Below the pieces are notes generated by a model. It was given only the letters and a program-made list of their open reading frames with translations, did no database searches and was not told the DNA's origin. Positions 42,410 through 51,656 of a stretch of 64,000 bases of DNA are shown piece by piece. How positions within the stretch are numbered: position 1 is the stretch's first letter; every line of letters begins with the position of its first letter. The position numbers were made by a program, and so were the translations under genes. The stretch covers positions 62,001 to 126,000 of the forward strand of contig SXUI01000051.1 of the NCBI GenBank assembly GCA_005790605.1. The letters run 5' to 3'. Source of the DNA: Planctomycetia bacterium. Lineage in GTDB: Bacteria > Planctomycetota > Phycisphaerae > Phycisphaerales > SM1A02.

Positions 42410-43978
42410 TTACTGACGCGGAGCAGGAGCGGTGCTTGGCGCCGGAGTCATAGGCTTCATGGTGAGCGGATCGCGCAGTGGCAAGTGCGTCGTCCCGTCT
42501 TCACTGAACTTCGGTCGCGATGGTCCCGCGGTCGGGTCGCCGTTGCTGATCGTGCTCCACTCGCCCACGATGAACACTGCCATCGCATCCGGGTCGAGGT
42601 ACTTCTTCGCGACGGCTTGCACATCTTCCGCCGTGACGCTCTCAATGTTCGCGCGATAGTTGCGCCAGTAGTTTGCGTCGCGCTTCGTCATTTCATCCGT
42701 GACGAACACATTGAGCATTTGCGGCTTCGACTCAAAGGTGCGCGGGAATGTCTCGATGAACGACTTCTTCGCCGTTTCGAGTTCTTCTGCACTGACCTGG
42801 GTGTTCCGCATCTTTTCGAACTCTGCGAAGACCGTCGCTTCTGCTTCAGCGACAGTCGCGTTCTTGGACTGGAAACCCGCGCGGAACTCGCCGGGATACC
42901 ACACGCGCGGCGCCAATGAGCTTCCCGCGGAGTAGGCCAGCCCCTTATCGCTTCGCACACTCTTCATGATGCGACTCGTGAAGCCACCGCCCCCGAGGAT
43001 CTCATTCATGACGAGGTACTTGAAGTAATCCGGATCATCGCGAGTGATGGATCGCCCGCCGATGAAGACCTTTCCTTGGGGGATGTCTTTTTGAATGTGA
43101 TAGAGCCCTGGGGTAAAGCTCGCGGTCGGAGCCGGCGGATCATTCACAGTCTCTCCGGCAGGCCATCCGGCGAGAGCGGACTCGAGTTTGGCAAGCATCG
43201 CGTCGACTTCGAAGTCTCCACTCACGGCGATCACAACATTGCCAGGGTGCAGGATGCGCTGGGCGAATGCGCGCATGCCATCGGGCGAGATGTTCGCGAT
43301 GCTGTCCGCGGTTGGTTCGGCCGACTCGAAATGATCCTCGCCGTAGAGCAGCATGGACCATTCGCGATCGAGAATCGACTCCGCATCATCATTGCGTTGC
43401 TTCATGCTCTCAAGCGCTTCCTGCTTGCGAAGCATGAGTTGCTCGGCATCGAACCGCGGATTTCGCAACATGTCCATGAGCAGCGCGAGACTGGCATCGA
43501 AGTTTTGCTTCAAGCAGTTAATCGAAGCCTGCGCGCTCGTCGATCCGATGTTCACGCCAATCTCGCTTGCGAGGAAATCGACCTTTTCGTCGAGGTCTGA
43601 TGGTGCAAGAGAGGTTGTGCCGCCAACGCGGAGCATCGCCCCCGTCATGCCAGCGAGCCCGGATTCGCCAGCGCGCTCGAGATACGCGCCACCCTTGAAG
43701 GTCATCGAAAGGTCGATGAGTGGAAGTTCCGTGCTTGGTGCGAGGAAGACCACGACGCCGGAGCTGAGTGTGTGGCGATATCCACTTGCAACTGGGGGTT
43801 CAAAGCGCAGGGGAGAAAATGAGAGGGACTCTGGTCGGGCGGGAATCTCCGCGCTCGAAGCAGGAACTTGCGCCGCGGATTGCATCGCGAGGGCGAGCGC
43901 GCAGAAAATGGGGAGTGTGTGCATGGGCTGCGTGAAGTAGGAGGCGAAGGGGAGTGGCGTGTGTGTCTGCGCGGTCAT
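42410..43978 (-). CDS. M16-family peptidase-like protein, non-catalytic subunit
   Basis: 522 aa with a signal peptide at about 19-36 (MHTLPIFCALALAMQSAAQ). Two M16 domains follow (GVVVFLAPSTELPLIDLSMT; ... LVMNEILGGGGFTSRIMKSV), but the zinc motif HxxEH is absent: the equivalent region reads GESGLAGMTGAML. It is therefore the partner subunit of the catalytic protein encoded immediately upstream, as in other two-gene M16B pairs. The ATG at 43978 overlaps the upstream stop by 4 bp (ATGA); a start at 43924 would begin directly at the signal peptide. It is likely periplasmic. Confidence 0.92.
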   Translation of the reverse strand: MTAQTHTPLPFASYFTQPMHTLPIFCALALAMQSAAQVPASSAEIPARPESLSFSPLRFEPPVASGYRHTLSSGVVVFLAPSTELPLIDLSMTFKGGAYLERAGESGLAGMTGAMLRVGGTTSLAPSDLDEKVDFLASEIGVNIGSTSAQASINCLKQNFDASLALLMDMLRNPRFDAEQLMLRKQEALESMKQRNDDAESILDREWSMLLYGEDHFESAEPTADSIANISPDGMRAFAQRILHPGNVVIAVSGDFEVDAMLAKLESALAGWPAGETVNDPPAPTASFTPGLYHIQKDIPQGKVFIGGRSITRDDPDYFKYLVMNEILGGGGFTSRIMKSVRSDKGLAYSAGSSLAPRVWYPGEFRAGFQSKNATVAEAEATVFAEFEKMRNTQVSAEELETAKKSFIETFPRTFESKPQMLNVFVTDEMTKRDANYWRNYRANIESVTAEDVQAVAKKYLDPDAMAVFIVGEWSTISNGDPTAGPSRPKFSEDGTTHLPLRDPLTMKPMTPAPSTAPAPRQ

Positions 43979-45906
43979 GGCGTACCTCCGCTTGCAGCGG
44001 GCGAAGCGGCCGGTGCTCCGGCGTCGAGCTCGGCAAGTCGCTCGGTCATCTTCTTGAGCATGTAATCGAACGCGGGTTTCATGGGTGGAGGAACTTGGCC
44101 AGACTGTGCAGTGAGTTCAGCGACTCCGCTCCGAAGCTTCTCCGCGTCGGTCTCGGCGGCGATCTTCTTGAGAGCGCCCTTCACCATCTGTTGGAGTTGC
44201 GGAGGGAATGCCGCGATCGCTGGATCTTCAGCCTCTTGCGCGCTTCCTGCCTTTCGCGTGTAGATCGCAACACTGCTGTTGTTGGGTGTGAGGTATTGCT
44301 TCGCCACGCGCTGCACATCTTCTGCTGTCACTGCCGCGAGTTTCACGGGGCCCGTGTTGATTTCCTCCCAACCACCGAGTGCCTCGAGGTATCCGAGTTG
44401 CACAAGAAGGAAGAAGTTAGCGCGCAGGCGCCGGTAGTTTTCCGCGGTGAACTGATTCTTGACTTTCTCAAGCTCCAAGGCCGGAACGATTTCGTTCTGC
44501 ACACGCGCGACTTCTTCCTTCCACGCGGCTTCGAGTTCGAGCGGTGTGTGATCGCCCTTCACTTCGGAAGTGAAACTGAAGGCGCCCGCGTACTTGCGAG
44601 CCTCAAACTGTGCCCGCGCGGAGCTCGCGATCTCGCGACCTTCGACGAGACCCTTGTAGAGGCGGCCGGTTCGACCGTTCAGAATTGCGGCGAGTACTTC
44701 GAGTGCATATCCATCTTTGTGCGCGAAGGGGACGGCGTGGTATCGCACTTCGACGGATGGCTGGCACTCGCACGACGCGAGCATGCGCTGTTCGGCAAGT
44801 TGTGGCACTTCGAGGGTCACCACGGGCGGAACGGCACCACCCGGCGTGAGCCGACTGAAATAACGCTCGATTTGCGCGCGGACTTCACCTGGATCGAAAT
44901 CGCCAACGACGACGCCGCAAAGGTTGTTCGGCCGGTAGTAGATGTTCCAGTACTTCAGCGCCTCTTCCATCGTGTAACTGTTGAGATCGCTCGTCCAACC
45001 GATCACAGGCCATGCGTATCCGCTCGACATCCAAAACATCGCGTCGAACTGCTCTTGGAACACGCCAGTCGGGGTGCTTTCCGTGCGGAGTCGTCGTTCT
45101 TCATGGACGACATCTCGTTCGGAGTAGAACTCGCGGAACACCGAGCCTTGAAGGCGGTCGCTCTCCATCCACGCCCAGAGCTCGAACTTGTTCGATGGAA
45201 CATTGATGAAGTAGAAAGTCACATCGTTGCTCGTGAATGCGTTCATTCCAGAGCCACCTTGTGAGGTGTAGATGAGGTCGAATTCATCTTTGACGATGGA
45301 CGACTTTGTGACTTGCGCGGCCTTCAATTGCGCAATCTCGTTTTCGAGCGCGCCGCGTTGAGATTGCGCTTCGGCGCCGCTCGGGGCGGCCTTTAACTGC
45401 GATTCAAGCGAAGCAATCTTTTCAGCGTTCGCGCGGCCCTGCTGCGCATCCATGTTGGCCTTCAGTTCCTTCCGGAGCGCGGCAATCTCGGGCGTATCGG
45501 AGGCTGGATTCCACGGATCATCAATCTCGCCTCGGTAGTAGCGCGTGTATTGATCGTGCCAAATCAGATCATTGATCTGCGCCCGAAGCGCTGATTGGCG
45601 AGCGCGGTACTCGGCATCAAGTTTTGGATTCGCAGTCCCAATCGTGTCAGTCCCCTTGAACATCATGTGCTCAAAGAAGTGGCTGATCCCAGTGATGCCG
45701 GGTCGCTCATTGACGGAACCGACTTTGGCAACCCAGCCTGCGGCGATCACATTGGGCTGGTCGTGCCGAGGAACGAGAAGAAACTTCATCCCGTTCTCGA
45801 GGACGAACACTTCCGGTGTCACTTGCTGTGCATGTGTCGCGGATGTGGAGAGAGCGGGAGGGAGAGAGAGGGCGAGCGCGAGGATCGCGGTGCCGGACTT
45901 GTGCAT
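43975..45906 (-). CDS. M16-family zinc metallopeptidase, catalytic subunit
   Basis: 643 aa with a signal peptide (MHKSGTAILALALSLPPAL). The zinc motif HFFEH lies at 76-80 and the downstream glutamate in DVVHEERR completes the site. Between them is a helical, Ala/Gln/Glu-rich insertion of about 110 residues, longer than usual for the family. It probably degrades oligopeptides in the periplasm as a dimer with the next gene product. GGAG lies 7 nt before the ATG, and TATAGG about 45 nt upstream is a plausible -10. Confidence 0.93.
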   Translation of the reverse strand: MHKSGTAILALALSLPPALSTSATHAQQVTPEVFVLENGMKFLLVPRHDQPNVIAAGWVAKVGSVNERPGITGISHFFEHMMFKGTDTIGTANPKLDAEYRARQSALRAQINDLIWHDQYTRYYRGEIDDPWNPASDTPEIAALRKELKANMDAQQGRANAEKIASLESQLKAAPSGAEAQSQRGALENEIAQLKAAQVTKSSIVKDEFDLIYTSQGGSGMNAFTSNDVTFYFINVPSNKFELWAWMESDRLQGSVFREFYSERDVVHEERRLRTESTPTGVFQEQFDAMFWMSSGYAWPVIGWTSDLNSYTMEEALKYWNIYYRPNNLCGVVVGDFDPGEVRAQIERYFSRLTPGGAVPPVVTLEVPQLAEQRMLASCECQPSVEVRYHAVPFAHKDGYALEVLAAILNGRTGRLYKGLVEGREIASSARAQFEARKYAGAFSFTSEVKGDHTPLELEAAWKEEVARVQNEIVPALELEKVKNQFTAENYRRLRANFFLLVQLGYLEALGGWEEINTGPVKLAAVTAEDVQRVAKQYLTPNNSSVAIYTRKAGSAQEAEDPAIAAFPPQLQQMVKGALKKIAAETDAEKLRSGVAELTAQSGQVPPPMKPAFDYMLKKMTERLAELDAGAPAASPAASGGTP

Positions 45907-46154
45907 TCGGGACTCCGGTTTGGGTTGGCTGCGTTTGGGGCGGGGCAGCCTATACCGTGCCCCCGCGCTATGCGTGGCAATCCTTCTTTCGCGCGCGGCG
46001 CGCGTTATAAGAACTTACACTTCAGCCGCAGCGAAGCAGTCTCTTCTGTGAACCGCCGTGCTTTGTTGGCGTGCGGTCATTTCCTGCGTAGGCTCCGTGT
46101 AGTTCCCCCGATCAGTCCCCCTGCCCGCATCACTCTTGCGTACGCGAAATCCAA

Positions 46155-48011
46155 ATGCAAATGCGCCCATCGAACTCCTTCGCTGCCACTTCCCTCGCGG
46201 TCGGTGTCGCTGCGTTCTGCGGCTCGTCGGCCTCCGCGCAGATGCGCTTCGTGAACTACAACACCGCCAAGCTGATCGGTGACACGAATGCTTTTCGCGC
46301 GGTTCTCCTCGCTGCGGCAGAAGATGATCGTCAAGGGTTCGCGATTGATCCGGCGGTCATCACTTTTCAAGAAGTGCCAGCGTCCATTGTGACGGCGCTC
46401 GACGGACATGTTGCTGCGGCTTTCGCGCCGACGGTTTATACACGAGCCACGTACACGACGGCGAGCGGAGAAGACAGCGCGGGAGGGGCGCAGTGCATGT
46501 ACTACCGCGCGGATCTCCTGACAGAGAACACCGCACTGCACCTTGATCTATCGACGGGCGCGAGTCGCTACACCGATCGTTGGTTTCTCCAACTGAATGG
46601 GTATTCATCTCCGCAAGCCGGGTTCTATGTCTATTCGTCTCATCTCAAGGCGAGCAACACCTCAGCCGATGCGCAGACGCGACTCGCGGGCGTGCAGACG
46701 ATCCGGAACAACTCCGATGCGCTTCCGGTGGGAAGTCACATCTTGTATTGCGGCGACTTCAACTTCTACACGAACACGGAGCCTGGATTCATTGAGTACA
46801 TCTCGGCGGGTGTTGGGCAAGGAGTCGATCCCTACGGCACGGCCGATTGGACTGGCGCCGCGAATGCTTATAAGCACACCCAGTCGCCGATCTTGACTTC
46901 CACCAATGGGCTCGTCGCCGGTGGCCTTGATGATCGGTTTGATTTTCAGCTCTCGAACACCGAGTTTCAGGACGGCGCTGGAATCGCGCTTATTGCCAAC
47001 ACCTACCGCCCGCTCGGCAACGACGCGAATCACTACAACATGGCGATCAACTCGCCAGCAAACAGTTACTTCATCGGGCAAGCCGCTCGATCGCAGGCAC
47101 TGGCCAACGCGCTGCTCCTCGCGAGTGATCACATTCCTTTGATCGCGGACTACACGATTCCTCCCAAGCTTCAACTGCAAGGCGCCACCAACTTCGGTCG
47201 CGTCTTGCAGGGCGCAACGGTTTCGCTGTCGTACTTTGTATCAAACATCGCACCGGTTCAATTCAGCCAAGGCATGTTCGTGAACCACGCAGCGATGAGT
47301 TACTCGGGCACCGCACTGACAGGCGGCGTTGCGAGCGTCGCGGTCCCCCTTTCGCCAGCAACTGCGACCGCAACCGTCAATGTCAATAGCGCGACGGTAG
47401 GGGCGAAGACCGGCGTCGTTGGAGCGACGAGTACCGCCGAGGGTGGGCAAGCCGCAACGGCGGTCAATGTCGCAGGCACAGTCATCCGTCGCGCGAACGC
47501 CTCGTTCAGTGCGAAATCCGACCTGAATGCCGCGACGGTGAATGCGGATGTTGCGTTCGGGTCGAACACGATCGACTTTGAAGTGAGCGTTTGGAACAAC
47601 GGCTACAACGCACTTCAAGCACTCCTTGATGTCGATAGCGTGAGCGGTCTCAGCGCGGGATTCACCGGCGTCACGACGGCCATTCCGAATATTGGCGCAG
47701 GCTCGGGAGTGGTCCGAGTTCGCTTCGACGCGACCGGCAAGGCGCCTGGCGTCTACACAGCGAATGCGACCGTTTCGACGAGTGACGAAAACCTCGTGGG
47801 CGCTGTGAGCACGCCAATCGCGCTGACGCTGCACGCGACAGTTGTCGCGACTGGCAATCCAGCGGACCTCAATGGCGATGGCACGATCGACGGCGCGGAT
47901 CTCTCGATTCTTCTGAATGCGTGGGGAACGGCCGGACCGGGTGACATTGACCAGAGTGGCATCGTGGATGCTGCCGATATCGCGCTCCTACTCGGTGCAT
48001 GGGGCAGTTGA
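46155..48011 (+). CDS. Secreted endonuclease/exonuclease/phosphatase-family protein with dockerin-like tail
   Basis: 618 aa. After a signal peptide (to about SASAQ), residues 30-335 form an EEP fold. Its active-site signatures all remain: NYNTAK, TFQEVP, SSHLKAS, GDFNFY and SDHIPLIADY. Two immunoglobulin-like beta domains follow (about 340-570), and then a dockerin-like pair (DLNGDGTIDGADLSILLNAW; DIDQSGIVDAADIALLLGAW). It is probably a secreted or surface nuclease or phosphodiesterase. ATG 46155 or 46161 may be used. The next gene has the same tail type. Confidence 0.88.
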   Translation: MQMRPSNSFAATSLAVGVAAFCGSSASAQMRFVNYNTAKLIGDTNAFRAVLLAAAEDDRQGFAIDPAVITFQEVPASIVTALDGHVAAAFAPTVYTRATYTTASGEDSAGGAQCMYYRADLLTENTALHLDLSTGASRYTDRWFLQLNGYSSPQAGFYVYSSHLKASNTSADAQTRLAGVQTIRNNSDALPVGSHILYCGDFNFYTNTEPGFIEYISAGVGQGVDPYGTADWTGAANAYKHTQSPILTSTNGLVAGGLDDRFDFQLSNTEFQDGAGIALIANTYRPLGNDANHYNMAINSPANSYFIGQAARSQALANALLLASDHIPLIADYTIPPKLQLQGATNFGRVLQGATVSLSYFVSNIAPVQFSQGMFVNHAAMSYSGTALTGGVASVAVPLSPATATATVNVNSATVGAKTGVVGATSTAEGGQAATAVNVAGTVIRRANASFSAKSDLNAATVNADVAFGSNTIDFEVSVWNNGYNALQALLDVDSVSGLSAGFTGVTTAIPNIGAGSGVVRVRFDATGKAPGVYTANATVSTSDENLVGAVSTPIALTLHATVVATGNPADLNGDGTIDGADLSILLNAWGTAGPGDIDQSGIVDAADIALLLGAWGS

Positions 48012-48048
48012 TCATTTCGTTTGACCCAAGCTTTCATTGATCCTCTCG

Positions 48049-48912
48049 ATGCGTATGCAAACCTCTCGCGCTGTTCCCGCGCTCTTCACCTGCGCACTTG
48101 TGATTGCCGCCGCATCTCCAATGGTGTCAGCCGACACGATCACCCGAACTCCGACGAAGGACAACACGCTCATTCAGCAGACACCAGGGGAGTGGTCTTG
48201 TGGAGCGGCAACTTACTTTTTCGCCGGTCGTGTCGGCATCAACGGTGGAAGCACGCTGCGACGAGGCGCGATGCAGTTTGATGTGAGCGCGATTCCAGTG
48301 GGCTCGACGATCACAAGCGTCTCGCTGCGGATGTATTGCGGCGCGGCGGGATTGACGACCGCGCAACCGGTCGACTTACGACGCGCGACGCTGAGTTTCG
48401 GCGAGGGTCCATCCGTCGCATTTGGCGGCGGCGGTGCATTTCCTGAGCCTCCCGATTCGACTTGGAACTATCAGTACTACCCCACGACACTCTGGCCAAC
48501 CCCAGGCGGCTCGTTTAGTTCGACGATCTCCGCAACGAAGAATGTCGGAAGCATTGGGTACTACACATGGTCAACGACAGCAGCACTCGTTGCTGATGTG
48601 CAGGGTTGGGTGAACGCGCCATTAACGAATCATGGCTGGATCGTGATCTGTGATGAAGGCGGTGAATTGCAGACCGTGAAGCGATTCGATAGTCGCGAAT
48701 CTGGCGTCGTTGCGACGAGGCCTACGCTGACGATTGTGTACACGCCCGGGCCGCCACCAAATCCATCTGATCTCAATCACGACGGTGCTGTGAATGGGTC
48801 GGATCTCGCGATTCTGCTGAACGCGTGGGGTACAACTGGTGTGGGAAACATCAATGGCACAGGCGTCGTCGACGGCGCCGATCTCGCGATTCTCCTGAAT
48901 GCGTGGAGTTAG
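48049..48912 (+). CDS. Exported DNRLRE-like protein with dockerin-like tail
   Basis: About 287 aa. After a signal peptide (LFTCALVIAAASPMVSA) comes a beta-rich domain of the DNRLRE type: TPTKDNTLIQ, LRRGAMQFDVSAIP, ITSVSLRMYC, VADVQGWV, NHGWIV and RPTLTIVYTP. It ends with two dockerin-like repeats (DLNHDGAVNGSDLAILLNAW; NINGTGVVDGADLAILLNAW) that closely match those of the gene upstream. It is probably secreted and Ca-binding. The gene is 37 bp downstream of the EEP-dockerin gene and likely in the same operon. Confidence 0.86.
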   Translation: MRMQTSRAVPALFTCALVIAAASPMVSADTITRTPTKDNTLIQQTPGEWSCGAATYFFAGRVGINGGSTLRRGAMQFDVSAIPVGSTITSVSLRMYCGAAGLTTAQPVDLRRATLSFGEGPSVAFGGGGAFPEPPDSTWNYQYYPTTLWPTPGGSFSSTISATKNVGSIGYYTWSTTAALVADVQGWVNAPLTNHGWIVICDEGGELQTVKRFDSRESGVVATRPTLTIVYTPGPPPNPSDLNHDGAVNGSDLAILLNAWGTTGVGNINGTGVVDGADLAILLNAWS

Positions 48913-48913
48913 T

Positions 48914-50893
48914 TTAGGGAACGGGATTGCGTAAGCGAAGGTCGAGCCAACCTTGAAGGGCAAGAGTCGATGCACTCGCGTCGTGTTCTCGAATGAGCAG
49001 CGTCGTCGTGAAGTACGCGTCGCCTTCATTGCCGAGCAGCGCTTGACAGCACGCCTTGATGTACAGCGCATCGAGAGATGGAGGCACTGCCGCAACCGCC
49101 GCGCGCAGGTTGTCGAGGAGCATCGTGGTTCGAGAAGCGAGCGCGGGGTTCATTGGAACGCGCGCGAGCACGCCTGGTTCCACCATGATGGCCTGACGCA
49201 TCGTGATGGTGGCGCCCGTGAGGTCTCCGCCGAATGCATGCGCGAGTGCTTCGCCAACGCGTGAGACCGCATCATTCGCGTCATGCTGCACGAGTTGATC
49301 GAAGCCTTGCGCGGCGTCTTGATCGAATCCATCACTCAGCAGCGACCACATCGCGTCAACCGATGGCAGCGGAGCGATGACTGCTGGAGGTGTTGACGGC
49401 GTCACCGGACAGGTCGTAGTCGTATTCACGAGCAGCGAACTCGAGAATGAAACATTGCTGTAACCGCCCGACCAATACGGCGTGTACCAAACTGGCGTGT
49501 AGGGGTAGATCGGATAACAGCCGTAGGGGTAGTACGCGGGGCGAGGCCACCAACAGTTCGACCAGTAGTTCGGAAAGCAAGGATTCCAGCAAGGATTCCA
49601 AGCGCTTGAGCAGTAGGACGCGGTCGCGTATCCGTTCCACCACGGATTTCCCCAACTTCCGCAGAGCGGAGAGGCGCCGCTTCCGTAGAAGAAGCCGAGG
49701 CCCCAGCCGCTTCCGCCAAAGCCAATCGCGAAGCTGAAACCATCAGAGTCGTAGGGCTGCCAGTAGTCGCATGGTCCGCAGGGCGGAACCCAACCGCGCT
49801 CGCATCCCCAACCGTTGGCATAAGAGACATTCGAAACATAGTTGTTGTAGACAACCGAGTTGTTGACGACACTGTTGTTGATGTTGGTCGTGTTCGCGTT
49901 CGTGCCGAAACTTCCGCCGGTGGTATCGCGCACTCGTGGTTTCTCGAGTGGCACACCGGCGAGCGTGCTGTTGTCGAGCACAGCGTCGGGCTTGATCGCG
50001 GTTGGCCGCGGCTTGGGTTGCGTGACTTCTCGTTCGCGGGGTTGATCGATGTCCGGAACATCCACGATGACGGGACGGCTGGGCGAAGGATTTCTCGCTT
50101 CGGGCTTCGGCGCAATCGTGCTTGGGTTGATCGTCACAGAGCCGCGCGACGGTCTTGGAGTCTTGGAACTGCTTGGTTTCCCGTTCTCAATCGGCTTTCG
50201 ATTGTTGCGCTGACCTGCATCCGCCGGTTTGACTGGCGAACTCGTTGGATTCGCAGAAGGCTTCGATTCCGCTGGTTTCTGCGTCGAGGGTGGCGTCGAA
50301 CTTGGCCGTCGCGGCGTGGGCGAAATCTGCGTCGGTGGCTGCGAAGGCTTGCGGACTTCAGGCGACTCCACAATCTGAATCGGCCGCGTTGGTTGTTTCG
50401 AAGGTGGTGGCGCAGGCCTCCAGTTCGGAGGGGGAGCCGCGGGCGGCGCAGCGACAGGTTGCTGCCGTGGCTTGGTCGCTGGCGGAACAACAACGGGCTG
50501 CGATACCGGCGGTGTCACAGCCGGGCGTTCTGGAACACGCGGCGAAGGCGGCAGGACCACAGGCGCTTCGATCGGCCTCGCGGTGGGAGGGGCGATGATT
50601 GGTCGTTCAATCGGCCGCATGGATGGCGGCGCGACGGGTGGTGCAATCGGCGCCGCTGAGGGTGGTTGCTTCACCGGTCGTTGTGGCGGTGGGGGCGAAG
50701 GAAGCGACGGCTGCTTCGAAGGCATCACCGGTGCGCGAGGCTGACTCATCGCAGGGTTCGCCATCGGGGGCATTCCTCGCGATGGTTTCACATTCTCTTG
50801 GGGTGCGGCGATCGACGACGCACTGACAGCGAGGAGCACAGCAGCGGTGAGTCCGGCGGGCGAGGCGTTTCCGAGGAGAAGGGTTCGAGCCAT
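48914..50893 (-). CDS. Exported proline-rich protein with aromatic/cysteine region and helical C-terminus
   Basis: 659 aa with a signal peptide. Residues 35-330 or so are a Pro-rich, intrinsically disordered stretch (PPSxxP, RPIxxP and similar). Residues 345-485 are rich in Trp, Tyr, Gly, Pro and Cys (WWNGYATASYC, NYWSNCWWPRPAYYPYG), as in adhesive or crosslinked surface proteins. The last 170 residues are helical and resemble tetratricopeptide repeats. It is probably cell-surface or envelope associated. It ends 1 bp from the convergent dockerin gene. TAGTTT or TACGCC about 40 nt upstream could be the -10. Confidence 0.78.
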   Translation of the reverse strand: MARTLLLGNASPAGLTAAVLLAVSASSIAAPQENVKPSRGMPPMANPAMSQPRAPVMPSKQPSLPSPPPPQRPVKQPPSAAPIAPPVAPPSMRPIERPIIAPPTARPIEAPVVLPPSPRVPERPAVTPPVSQPVVVPPATKPRQQPVAAPPAAPPPNWRPAPPPSKQPTRPIQIVESPEVRKPSQPPTQISPTPRRPSSTPPSTQKPAESKPSANPTSSPVKPADAGQRNNRKPIENGKPSSSKTPRPSRGSVTINPSTIAPKPEARNPSPSRPVIVDVPDIDQPREREVTQPKPRPTAIKPDAVLDNSTLAGVPLEKPRVRDTTGGSFGTNANTTNINNSVVNNSVVYNNYVSNVSYANGWGCERGWVPPCGPCDYWQPYDSDGFSFAIGFGGSGWGLGFFYGSGASPLCGSWGNPWWNGYATASYCSSAWNPCWNPCFPNYWSNCWWPRPAYYPYGCYPIYPYTPVWYTPYWSGGYSNVSFSSSLLVNTTTTCPVTPSTPPAVIAPLPSVDAMWSLLSDGFDQDAAQGFDQLVQHDANDAVSRVGEALAHAFGGDLTGATITMRQAIMVEPGVLARVPMNPALASRTTMLLDNLRAAVAAVPPSLDALYIKACCQALLGNEGDAYFTTTLLIREHDASASTLALQGWLDLRLRNPVP

Positions 50894-51396
50894 ACAGGCA
50901 ACTCCGTTCGATCCGAGGTTCGGCGTAAACTATTGTGGCTCGCGCGCGAGCGAATGCAAGCGCACGGTGAGCCGTGGGGATCGACGACTTGCCAGCTAGC
51001 CGCCATTCCATCAATGCGCCGGGATTTGAGAATGCCGCGCTGCGCCCGCGTCATTCTGCTGCGGATGGATCCTCGCCTGCTCGGGGACTTGACCGCAGAC
51101 CCTTGGCTTGCCTGAACGGTACGGCCACGCATGCAGAGCGGTTGTGAAGGAGGCGAATGTTGAGAAACGCGTTGATTTGAGGGTTGCCGCTCAGAAGTAG
51201 GTGGACGAATCGCACGATCAGCGGCGTCCCGATCGCAGAACCCTTGGCGACGCGTATCCCTGAACACCCATCATCGCCCCTCGGCACTCCGAAACATTTG
51301 TTGGCAGCATTCGGAATGCTCTGGGTGGCGAGTGCTCAAAGCAGCCCTAACCACGGGTCTGATGACTTCGCGTTAGGAAATCGAACTGCTCAAATG
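50894..51396. other. About 500-bp region without recognised gene
   Basis: It lies between the start of the proline-rich protein gene and the tRNA-Cys terminator. The left 60 bp must hold that gene's promoter. Short open frames exist on both strands but none has a ribosome-binding site, a motif or the codon pattern of its neighbours. No repeat-family copy or RNA gene is apparent. Confidence 0.5.
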
Positions 51397-51424
51397 AAAA
51401 CACGCCGCGAGGGCGGCGTGTTTT
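51397..51424 (-). terminator. Rho-independent terminator of tRNA-Cys
   Basis: AAAACACGCCGC and GCGGCGTGTTTT pair perfectly (12 bp) around a 4-nt loop. On the minus strand it begins a few bases after the tRNA 3' end and its stem ends in TTTT, as intrinsic terminators do. Confidence 0.85.
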
Positions 51425-51429
51425 CGGAG

Positions 51430-51503
51430 AGGCCGAGGCGGGATTCGAACCCGCGAATCACGGATTTGCAATCCGTTCCCTTAGACCACTTGGGTACTCG
51501 GCC
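51430..51503 (-). tRNA. tRNA-Cys (GCA)
   Basis: Read on the minus strand: acceptor GGCCGAG/CTCGGCC, a D arm with 3-bp stem CCC/GGG, anticodon stem ACGGA/TCCGT enclosing TTGCAAA (anticodon GCA) and T arm GCGGG-TTCGAAT-CCCGC. All stems pair. The discriminator base is T (U), usual for tRNA-Cys. The 3' CCA is not encoded, so it must be added by a nucleotidyltransferase. Confidence 0.95.
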
Positions 51504-51656
51504 AGTGGTCAGACGGTGAATCGGCGATCTTCGCAGCAAGGATGAGGTTCGTCAAACCAATCTGAGGACTGTTGGCTCGAAAGGTGGGTACGATTTGCCC
51601 GAAGAGCCTCAAACGGTCGAAATCATTGGTTGTCCACGCGAGTTGCCACCATCACC

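Noticed and set aside
42410-43978. Second active M16 peptidase
   Set aside because: The HxxEH zinc motif is missing; it is better described as the inactive partner subunit.
43954-45264. 436-codon plus-strand frame
   Set aside because: It is the antisense shadow of the M16 catalytic gene; no family motif, start signal or plausible composition.
51051-51287. 78-codon minus-strand frame in the gap before tRNA-Cys
   Set aside because: Some stretches look protein-like, but there is no start signal, no homology I can see, and the codon pattern differs from neighbouring genes.
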